The notes under the pieces are model-generated. The model ran no database searches. It saw nothing but the letters and a program-made list of their open reading frames with translations, and was not told the origin of the DNA. A stretch of DNA of 51,573 bases, taken from contig FN649733.1 in the NCBI GenBank assembly GCA_000310025.1, positions 1,996,292 to 2,047,864 on the forward strand. Direction: 5' to 3'. Of the stretch, positions 43,308 to 51,573 are shown piece after piece; position 1 is the stretch's first letter, and each line of letters starts with the position of its first letter. A program made the position numbers and the translations under genes. This DNA comes from Ectocarpus siliculosus (lineage: Eukaryota > Sar > Phaeophyceae > Ectocarpales > Ectocarpaceae).

Positions 43308-45770
43308 CCCCTCCTTCCTAGCTAGGCAGCAGACGAATAGGGGCGTGCACAAGTGCACGAGTGCACAAGTGCCTACGTGTGGGCAAGTGCCTACGTGTGG
43401 GCAGAAGTCTAAGTTTTCCAATCCGAAAACTGCACCTTTTATCCCATAGCTTTACAAGTATACCGTTAGACTAGCCCCCACGATGCTGCAGCAGAAGTTG
43501 TCGCTATTCCTCTTAGGTTCTGCCTCTCACGAATGCGCGCCCTCATGCACATCTGCCAGCTCTGATATAGCCACATAGGGCAGGCTGAGGTGGGGTGTGC
43601 GCAAACCGACAGTCCCGCGACCGAGAGAGATGAGACCATCGAGCACCTTTTTGTTCCCCAACGGGGTGTAGAGCAGCGTGGAGCCTTCTAATCCCTGGGA
43701 ATGATAGCAGAGACTCCTGTCCTCATGTGGTGGGGTGGACCACATGCAGAGAGAGAGGCGCAGCTCCTGCTTGTGGAGTTTGGCGAGGAGCTGTTTGTCC
43801 TCGACAGATTATTAGGAAACATAAATCCGTTGACACAATCTCCGACTTGCGAGAGAAATTTCTCGGAACGTTTCTGTCATGATTACCACATGCAGCACAT
43901 GCATGCTGCTTCACACAGCTGCTGTCGAATTGCGAGGGTGTGTCGATTCCTGTAATACAGCAGTTGTGTACAGTAGTGGTAACAGTTAAATGACAGATAC
44001 CTTCGGAGTCGGGTCCTGCATATGTAGATAGGCATCCAATTTGCAATTGCTTTTGTCTGTGCTGTGCCGTAGTAGCCGTGAGTTCTGGCGGCCGATTCCT
44101 CTCCAGCGCCCTCTCCCCGTTCCGCATTCCGAGCACGCGGCGCAGCCGCGTGCCGCCCAGTTCGCGGCCGCTAGGCCGTGCTTTGGCCGTGGGTGAGGGT
44201 TAGGGTAGATGTGGGGTGAGCAACCTAGCCTTGCTCGCGTGAAGAACCTAGCCTTGCTACGTTCAACATCGGTTAGTCCTAAAGAGTTACTATCAATGTG
44301 GTTGGTTAGGGGTTGGGGTTGGGCTCGTAGCCGTTGGCAACATTCGTCAGGAAGTGAGACAGACGAAGGAATCCCGGTGACCCTGTATCTTGAGCGTTGG
44401 CTGCGGATCCGAGGCGAGGATCTCCTGTGTGGTCTACATATCCACTATCCACCACCTGATCTCGACATCTCGACGTTCATCGGTGGAACGAGACGGAAAG
44501 CGGGACTCTCAACCTTCATTTCTTACGGGCGATACCTCAGCATCGGGACTCATTTCCCAAATGAAGGACATGAAGCGTTCGGGAACCCTTCTGCGGAAAG
44601 AAATACTCTTGCATGTACTGCTGTATGCTCATGTACGGTAGTTCGCATGCAGTACATCCATTTCCCGGGTTTCCATCCCAAACAGCAAAGAAAATGTGCA
44701 AGAGGGGCCCATTGACTTCCGGCTTTCCATCCCAAATTTCACAGCAAATATGGATGTATGCATAGGCCCACTGACATTTTTCCCGGTCCGAAAGAGCGAG
44801 AAGATCAAGTCCAACGTATCTTGGCCTCCGACGACCGCACCCAAACCTTGCAGAATAGATTCCATCCCCTACATTGATTTCTAATCAACGTGTTGGGTTT
44901 TTTTCCATCGCCCCCCCCCATTAAGGCTCGTGCCTTCCTTGTAGTCTATGAACTATTTCTTGTTTCTTGGACGAAGAACTGAGAAGTTGCTGCTGTGTTT
45001 CTAGAGCAGCTTGTGCCACCCTCCGTCACCTGGGATTTACGACGGAACCATCGTCCGTTCCCTTGTCTCCCTGACGCGGATGGATGCACGGCCCCGCGCG
45101 CTTGCCTCACCGTGCACAACACGACAGCAGCTTCTTCCATTCCCCATTGTCTCCGAGAATAGGGAGGAACTTAACGTTCCGCTACAAAACCTCAATCTTT
45201 CGATCACCCCTGCCACCTCTCTCTCTCTCGCCCTTTTACACCAACAAAATTCCAGCACCGATTTTCCTTTCCCACCTCTCCTCCTCCTCCTCACATCACC
45301 CTTCCTTCCAAGACTGCAATGCCTAGGCTAAAAAAACACTTGTCCAACGGCAGTGTTTTCTTAGTGCCTCCTCTTACGCTCTCTACTGTTACCTCTGCCG
45401 TGTAGGCTCCGAACGTAGCCGAAACACTCACGCACAGCACAGCACAGCAGAGAAGCAAATACACACGCGCACGAAACACCCACCCGCAAAAGCTTTACTA
45501 CACGTGCGCTAATTTCACCATAATCTAGACCAAAAATCGGTTGCGCCCCATGACAGGGCGCCGCGGCTAGCTCGCGCATGCACGGGCGTCGACAAAGGGG
45601 GAAAGGAGCTTCTAGCGTTTCGAGTAGCAACCACTCACAGTCTCTCCCCACAACAAACACTGCCGCTTGTCAAAGCCGGCGGCACCTTCGTGGGGAATGT
45701 AGATACCTCCCCCCGCATTCTCCGCCTACCCGAGTAAACTAATACTCCTAATATGTCGTTGTGTCTTGTC
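43308..45770. other. Intergenic stretch without a recognised gene
   Basis: This lies between the inferred start of the PC-esterase-like gene and the stop of the chromatin-type gene, both minus strand. A short minisatellite (AAGTGCCTACGTGTGGGC, two units, plus GTGCACAAGTGCACGA) is at about 43345-43402. A telomere-like GAGGGTTAGGGTAG is at about 44195-44208, and ACCTAGCCTTGCTCGCGTGA/ACCTAGCCTTGCTACGTT is a direct repeat at 44223-44262. The segment 44690-44735 resembles 10825-10865. No exon was supported. Confidence 0.45.
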
Positions 45771-46593
45771 TCAACGCACTTTGCGTTTCTTGGCCGGCCG
45801 TCCTCGTCTTCCGCTGCCGCTGCCGCTGCCGCCGCCCCCGTCCCCGCCCCCTACACTGGAGGCTGATGATCTAGAAGGGGACGGAGGACCGCTGTGTTGA
45901 GAAGCGTCGTCGTCATCGGCAGCGAAGGGGTCGTCTCCCGCCGGCCCCGGGGATGCACGCCTCCCTGATGACGATGAACTCCCTCCTCCTCCACCGCCGC
46001 CTTTCAAGTCCCCCACCTGGATGTATCACGGGTCGGACGGGTCGTTTTTTTGTGCCAAAGGGGTGTGGGTTGTGAGGGGGCGGCCGTCACATGACGTGCT
46101 GGGAAGCAAACCCAAAGTAGTAGGTAGGTGCACGAAGAAAGCGTTGTGTCAAAACGATGCAGGACGTACTAAATAGAGGGGGGGAGCAAACCCAACGTAG
46201 CAGGTAGGTGCAGGCAGAAAGACGTTTTTATCAAAACGATGCAGGACTTACTGCAGGGGGAAGCAAACCAAAAGTGGTGCATGAACAAGATGTTTTATCA
46301 AAACGATGCAGGACGTACTACAGGGGGGGAGCAAAACAAAAGTGGTGGGTAGGTGCAGGGAGAAAGACGCTTTATCCAAACGATGCAGAAAGCGAAGCGC
46401 TGCTGTCCGTACCTTTGTCAATCGGCGGCCTCTTTTTCCGGATGGAGGAGTCGTCGCCGACGCCGAGGCACTGTTGCTCGCACCGCCACCGCGGCTCCCG
46501 GAAGCGGACGAAGGGGGAACCGCGGATTGTGACCCCCCCACCCCCCCCGTCTCTTCGTCGACAACAGATGTCTGGCGACGTTCGAAAGGGAAG

Positions 46594-46625
<32 letters not shown>

Positions 46626-49600
46626 TATTCTTCAGGTCGTCTCGTGAGAGCAGCGGTCTAATGCGGCTTGCAGTACTAGTTTTCCTATCTATGCACATAG
46701 GTAACACTTGAACACATTACCGTTCGGGGCACAAGAGGAACGTTCCGCAAATGCCCGAGAGAGAGGACTCACGCTAGCCTTCCGTCAGGCGTTCTCCGGT
46801 TCTTGTTTCCTGTTCTTCCTGTTCTTTTTTGTCTTTGTCGGCAAATCTCTGTCTACGCGGCACCGTCAAGTGTTGTGGAGCAAGCAACTTTTCTACGCAG
46901 CATGTTGCCCCCGCGTCCGTCGCACGGTGCGATTGCACATAAATATTTTCCGCCTGCAACATCGATCTGTACAACTTGCATTCCTCCATGTGTTCATTAT
47001 TCGGCATGCTAGTGGTATCCACCGCTTCTTCTCTGCAGTAGTTCGGGCACCTTCTTGCGCCGTCCAGGGGGCTGATGCGGCAGCATGTTCGACGCGATCT
47101 CCGACATGCCCGCATCGTCCACGTTAGCGTTGGACTGCAAGCATTGCCGTACCAAGACACGTGCAAGGTTTGCCGGACACAAGAAAATACATCATCCGTA
47201 AGAGGGCAGGCATCATTGTGTGAGAGGGCAACAACGAGACAAGGTTCGGACCAAAAAACACCGGCGTCATCGTGAACGGGCGTCAAACAAACAGAGAGAC
47301 AGAGGGGACAGACTAAAAAGGTAGGGGCGAAAACAACGGTGCCGGCTGGCTGCAACCCTGTGGCAGCACAGTAATGCTGGGCCACCAATGCCGTCAAGCG
47401 TGCCGAGACTTAGGTTCCGCCGCATGAACGGAAGGAAGGTGGGTTGGGTCAACGAAGCTAGACGAAAGCACCTTTCGGGTGAAGCTATTGTAAAAAAGAT
47501 CAAGCACGAAAAACGTTGATTGGGGTTTGTCCGCATACTGTATCCAACAATGATGATGACCACCATAAAACTATTTTGCGGTGCGTATATAAAAAGTAGA
47601 TTCCATTTTCGGCCCATCCATACAACAGCCTGTCGGAGTGCATGCTAATGGTTAGGGTTGTAAATAACCCAAACATAATACCTCATCTCCGTTTCTACCG
47701 TCCGACCGCACACGCTTCACCAATAGAGCACGCCTCTTCTCGCTCGAACAACGGCGTGGTGCGTGCCTCACGCGCCGGGGCGGCACAGCCTTTCGTACCG
47801 CTAAAACTCCAAGAGCACAAACGAAAAAACACGCTTGGTTCCTCCACAGGAGGTGAACGAGGCGCTCTACCAAACGACCAACCAAACCTGTCAAGCGGTT
47901 TCAAAAACAGCGGTCTACACACACAATCGGTCGAGTTTTTCGTCAGATTGACGAGATCGTCTCACTTGATTTCCCAGGTTAAATCCGTCCTGGCGTGTAT
48001 CGCAGTCCCCTTCCCACTAGAGGCATCAAACCGTCTAGCTTGGACTCTCACCAATAGAATCCAATGTGCACACTATCCTTATCCTCCACAATCGACGTTA
48101 TCTCTAGCGCGTTTTTGTCGGACAAGAACGGTACAACTAGTTTTTCAGGTGTCATCACCACCAAAATGATGCCGCTTTCTTTTTCTTGTGTGCCTGTATT
48201 CTGTATGCAAGTGCATTTTATATTGTGTTCGTGCGTACTGGAGACAAGTGGTGGCACGTTTGTATGCAACTACTGTAGTTTTTCATGTGTCATCACCACC
48301 AAAATGATGCCGCTTTTTTTTTTCTCATGTGCCTGTAGCTGTATGCAACTTTAGTTTACTGGAGATAAAGTGGTGGCACCTTTGGACGTCTTTCACGCGT
48401 CATGACCACCAAAATGATACCACCGCCTGATTTTTCTCGTGTGCCTGTAACGAACAAATTTGTTGTTGACGGGGTTGTGTTTGTGCGTACATACCCTTCC
48501 GTACTGAAGACAGTGGTCCATCACCCAGGCCCTCAGGCACACCGAAGCGTACGTCGCGGTCTGCAGTGCCAGCGAGTAGCAAGGAAGCACGCTGAACAGC
48601 CTGCGAGCGAGGGGGGAACAAGCGCGTGTGTTGTACAGAAATACCACACGGCAGTGACAAAAAAAGGAAGGAACATAGCAGATCGAGAGAGGAGAGTGCC
48701 GAAAAACAGACGGTTAGACAGGAGAGCAGACCGGGGGGGAGGGGGGGAGGCTACCAAATGCAGAGAAGAGCAGAAACAGCAAGTGGATAAGGGAGGATTG
48801 AAAGCCACACGATGAGATGAGCAGAGATTGGTGGGCAATGCCAGCAACATCGACAATATCGCATGTCAGCAATATATAGCAAACAACAACAGCGCGTTTT
48901 TAAGCAGTTCGTGCCTACAGGAACAGGAGCGATAGGGAGGCAGGCAGAAACACGCACAAATGGCTCACCCAACCTCCACGTCCCGATGGATACACCAGTG
49001 CTCCATGGGGGCGAATGTCGACTACTCTCCACCTCGAGACTGAACAAAAAAAAACACAGGCATCCGGCAAAGGCACGAGAAACCGGTTCCCACCCGAAAA
49101 AAAATTGGAAACCAACACACGTCCATGCTGCCTTACTTCCTCATTGCAATACCTCTTCCAGGAAGACTCCAGCCACCTTCGTCAAAACCTTGAGACACCG
49201 GTTCTCACCCTTAAAAAGTGGAGTCAAACACCAAACACACATCCATCCATGCTGCCTTCCCTACTGTACCTCTTCACATTCTTGAGACACCGATCCCCAC
49301 CCAAAAAAAATTAACCCTCGGAAACAAACAACGGATTCATTCACGCCTTCCATTACTACCTCTTCGAGGAAGACTCCAGCCACCTCGGGTTGATGGACGA
49401 CTCCAGCAGCAGCCACGCCTCCATGAGCTCAAGCGCCGTCGTGGCCTCCTGCACGTACGTGATCCACGGCTGGAGGAGACCCCCGTCGAACCGACCCCTT
49501 GCTCGGAGACGCGCACCGCTTGGCAAGGCCGCCTGGATCTGGATATATATATTTTATTTTTTTGGTGCGCATTGCGGGGGGAAATTTCCCCAAAAAATCC

Positions 49601-51202
49601 AGCCAAGCCATAAACAAATGTGAGCCTCAGGGATGAGACGGGCGGATGAAGAAAGTCTCAGCTGAGGCGGCGCGGAAATTTTCCCGAAAAATCGAAAAAT
49701 CCGTGAGACCCGGGGGATAAAACGGGTGCGAAATTTCCCCGAAAAATCCAGCCAAGCCATAAAAAATATGAGACTCGGGGATGAGACGAGTGAACAAAGT
49801 CTCAGCTGCGACGAACTTGGGGGATAGTTTACAACAGCAGCAAACGAGTGCGCCCAGCGGTCGGGATGCCGAGAAAGGGACGGGGTTTGCTACCTCCTAG
49901 CCTGCTGTACCTCTGTGTCCATTGCTACGATGGACGTGGAAGGCCAGGCCGCAATCACCACAAGGAAATACGCAACACACCCACACACACACAGACGGAC
50001 CGTACCGTACCGTGAGGATCATGGCCTTGGCCCTGGTCTGTGCGCTGCTCTCCGTCTCCGCGGTCGTGAAGGACGGGACGCTGCACCGCAGGCCCCTCGC
50101 TCGGCCGGGTTTGTCCATTTGGTAGCTCGCCTCGAGGCCCTGCAGCACCTTCGGCTGATTCATGTATCAAGACAAAGAAGGTGAAAAACAAACCATTATC
50201 ACACCGAACCAACACAAACATTTTATTGTCAAAAAAAAATTTCATGGATCTACATGTCTACAAGAGGGTGGTGGAACGACGAGGTTGAGGTTATCGTCCC
50301 GCTGGGTGCTACGCTACCGGCCCAGAGGTGTGTTGTGTTTTCATAACTAGCATCGACCGGCTGAACCAATGAAAAGGCACCAGTCTTCGAGCGGGATAAA
50401 AAACACACGAACACTTTCCAAAAGGGTAAGTGTTTGTGAGCGTGTGGCGTGGAGACCACGGCAGGCTCAGGTTGGGGGAGGTAGGATGGCGTACTCGATG
50501 CTTTTTCATGCCTTAAATAGCGGTTGGACCATTGACTAGAGGGGGGACACGACACGTGAGCGAGAGAGCAGGGGTGGCGAGTGCAGGGCCGGCTCTACTT
50601 CTTTTGTGTTTATTGGTTTTGTCACCTGTAGGTATTCGTCGTCTTGAGGCGGGAGCCCTGGCCCCGTGCCCCTTCCTGCACCACCAGAGGAAGGCGACAT
50701 TCTTTCTTCGTCCTCCTCCTCCTCCTCTTCTGGCTCTTCAACGTCGGTGGCGTCACCCTTGCCGCCGCCGGCCAAGGGCGAGAGGGCGGAGGCTCGCTCC
50801 CACCTGTTCGTTCGTTCATTTGTTCGTTCGTGTGTCGCCCGGGTGATGAGTCGGAAGCATTCGTAAGCCAGCCCGTGCACCGTTCCAAGTAGTACGAGGT
50901 ATAGCAATGTTCCACGGATGGTGCTGGAAGGGAGTCTAAAAAAGACCGGTATCCCGTGTTTGGAGCTGGAATGGAGACAAACAAAGCCCCACCGGACGAG
51001 CACAAGCACAATTGCGGCCAGAGACACGTGCCAAAACCGTGCAGACCTTTTTGTTATCTGCTGCCGTTCCTTCTGTCACCATGTGTTCCACACGACAACA
51101 GTAGTGGTATACCAACAACCAACTTTCCCTCAAGTGCGTACCTGTCGAACCTCCGACTCCAGCCCCGGAAGGACACCAGGTACCACGCCTCCCCCCCCCC
51201 AC
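45771..51202 (-). CDS. Nuclear chromatin-type protein with chromo-barrel-like segment (5' end off window)
   Basis: Exons: one ending at 51142 (start unclear), 50803-50626, 50154-50011, 49469-49360, then, after an unresolved part, 47134-47051, 46571-46413 and 46016-45771 (TGA). Phases match within each block. The first two exons join as WYLVSFRGWSRRFDRWERAS, like chromo-barrel domains of MRG15/MSL3/ARID4 (YxVHFxGW..R.DEW). An acidic run follows (EEPEEEEEEDEE). The 49.4-kb exon encodes an amphipathic helix (QEATTALELMEAWLLLESSI) that recalls the WSD helix of ISWI/BAZ partners; this is tentative. The C-terminal exons are Ser/Gly-rich and end with GRRGRPAKKRKVR, an AT-hook-like RGRP plus a strong nuclear localisation signal. 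Likely a DNA- or histone-binding regulator. The two exon blocks might be separate genes. A 10-G run at 51191-51200 leaves the upstream frame uncertain. Confidence 0.55.
46017..46412 (-). repeat. Intron made of 70-75-bp minisatellite units
   Basis: About four units share GGGGGAGCAAACCCAAAGTA, GTAGGTAGGTGCA, GAAAGACG.TTT and ATCAAAACGATGCAGGACGT. They fill almost the whole intron between the last two exons of the chromatin-type gene (46413 to 46016), and the last unit runs into the 5' end of the intron. Confidence 0.85.
46595..46624 (+). repeat. (CAG)n microsatellite at a splice acceptor tract
   Basis: Ten CAG units. On the gene strand they read (CTG)n and sit 24 bp upstream of exon 46571-46413, forming part of its pyrimidine-rich acceptor region. 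Confidence 0.85.
48146..48450 (+). repeat. Three degenerate tandem copies of a 110-140-bp unit
   Basis: TCATCACCACCAAAATGATG (or a close variant) occurs near 48153, 48290 and 48398. Each is followed by a T-rich run, a TGTGCCTGTA block and then GGAGA.AA.GTGGTGGCAC. It lies in the unresolved middle of the chromatin-type gene. Confidence 0.85.
49075..49385 (+). repeat. Tandem repeats that duplicate the end of an exon
   Basis: GAGACACCGGTTCTCACCC-type units recur near 49076, 49190 and 49283, each with CAAACACCAAACACACATCC-like or related sequence. TACCTCTTC.AGGAAGACTCCAGCCACCT occurs at 49150-49179 and at 49358-49385, where it is the 3' end and donor of exon 49469-49360. So the exon end has been copied, with the first copy lying in the following intron. 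Confidence 0.75.
49579..49808 (+). repeat. Tandem duplication of about 150 bp
   Basis: AAATTTCCCCAAAAAATCCA, then GCCAAGCCATAAACAAATGT, GGGATGAGACG and AAAGTCTCAGCTG recur from 49579 and from 49731, with a partial copy between (about 49673-49700). It lies in the intron between exons 50154-50011 and 49469-49360. Confidence 0.8.
50345..50420 (+). repeat. Dispersed repeat copy (GCATCGACC...GACCAATGAAAAG)
   Basis: AGCATCGACCGGCTGAACCA, then AATGAAAAGGCACCAGTCTT and GCGGGATAAAAAACACACGA. It is the same family as 4160-4240 and 33715-33905, in an intron of the chromatin-type gene. Confidence 0.65.
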
Positions 51203-51324
51203 TGCTCGAGGCGCTCGCGGAGCCCCCCGACTAAAAAGAAAGAAACCGCATCCACATCAGCAAGATATTCGAGGGGGGGCGGGGTACAGCATTGCCATCA
51301 GTGCCATCATAAGGGTTAGGGAGC

Positions 51325-51326
<2 letters not shown>

Positions 51327-51359
<33 letters not shown>

Positions 51360-51416
51360 CCCGGGGTAAAAAAAAAAAAAAAATTTTTTTCCCCCCCCCC
51401 CCCAAAAAAACCCCGG

Positions 51417-51447
<31 letters not shown>

Positions 51448-51573
51448 ATTTGGGGGGGGGGGAAAAAAAAAAAATTTTCCCCAACCCCTTTCAAAAAAAA
51501 AAAAAAAAAATTTTTTCCCCCGGGGAAAATTTTTTTAAAGGGCCCCCTTTTTTCCCCCGGGGGGTTTTTTTTT
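51327..51573. other. Low-complexity homopolymer tail, probable assembly artefact
   Basis: From the G run at 51327 to the end, the sequence is almost only blocks of A, C, G or T. That is unlike the rest of the window and typical of low-quality read ends at a contig boundary. Confidence 0.85.

Noticed and set aside
46774-46870. Charged minus-strand frame (DKDKKEQEEQETR) as another exon of the chromatin-type gene
   Set aside because: A TAG precedes the only good donor, and the alternatives have the wrong phase for exon 46571.
51327-51573. Poly-G/poly-A blocks as a structured (G-quadruplex) element
   Set aside because: Pattern of successive homopolymers fits base-calling or assembly artefact at a contig end.

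Overview
This window looks like nuclear DNA of a brown alga (Phaeophyceae, Ectocarpus-like). It holds a multi-exon gene for an alginate mannuronan C-5-epimerase, an activity known among eukaryotes essentially only from brown algae. Its genes are split into many short exons separated by introns of hundreds to thousands of bases, and many simple repeats and transposons sit inside those introns. Almost none of the long single-frame ORFs are real genes. I rebuilt genes by looking for conserved protein blocks with GT-AG (sometimes GC-AG) borders and requiring exon phases to match.

Layout, left to right: (1) a partial membrane-protein exon on the minus strand near the left edge (419-760). (2) A minus-strand gene (3950 to about 9913) for a DUF1295 / steroid-5-alpha-reductase-like ER membrane protein. 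A plus-strand tRNA-Tyr(GUA) with its own 15-nt intron, and a small MITE, lie inside one of its introns. (3) A divergent intergenic region with a short foldback element. (4) A plus-strand gene (11799-25955) for protein phosphatase-1 inhibitor-2 (PPP1R2/I-2-like). Only 810 coding bases are spread over 14 kb. Intron 1 contains a complete pogo/Tigger-type DNA transposon with 27-bp perfect inverted ends, a TA target duplication and a deleted catalytic core, followed by a 230-bp-arm inverted repeat. Intron 4 contains a LINE with an intact 1237-codon endonuclease/reverse-transcriptase ORF. (5) A convergent intergenic region without a recognised gene (25956-29306). (6) Three genes in tandem on the minus strand: the mannuronan C-5-epimerase (29307 to about 35254; its first exon falls in a 100-N assembly gap), a PC-esterase/TBL-like type II membrane protein (35591-43307), and a nuclear chromatin-type protein with a chromo-barrel-like segment, an acidic region, a WSD-like helix and a C-terminal AT-hook/NLS (45771 to the right edge). 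(7) The last roughly 250 bp are homopolymer runs and look like assembly junk.

Functional links: the epimerase and the PC-esterase-like protein are tandem neighbours only a few hundred bases apart, and both should act on polysaccharides in the secretory pathway or cell wall. The other genes (PP1 regulation, ER lipid metabolism, chromatin) are ordinary housekeeping neighbours. The most unusual content is the mobile and structured DNA: the DDE-deleted transposon that keeps its DNA-binding domains and many copies of a candidate binding motif, related short MITEs, the long perfect-like hairpin, tandem repeats filling introns, and a set of apparent GC-AG introns.
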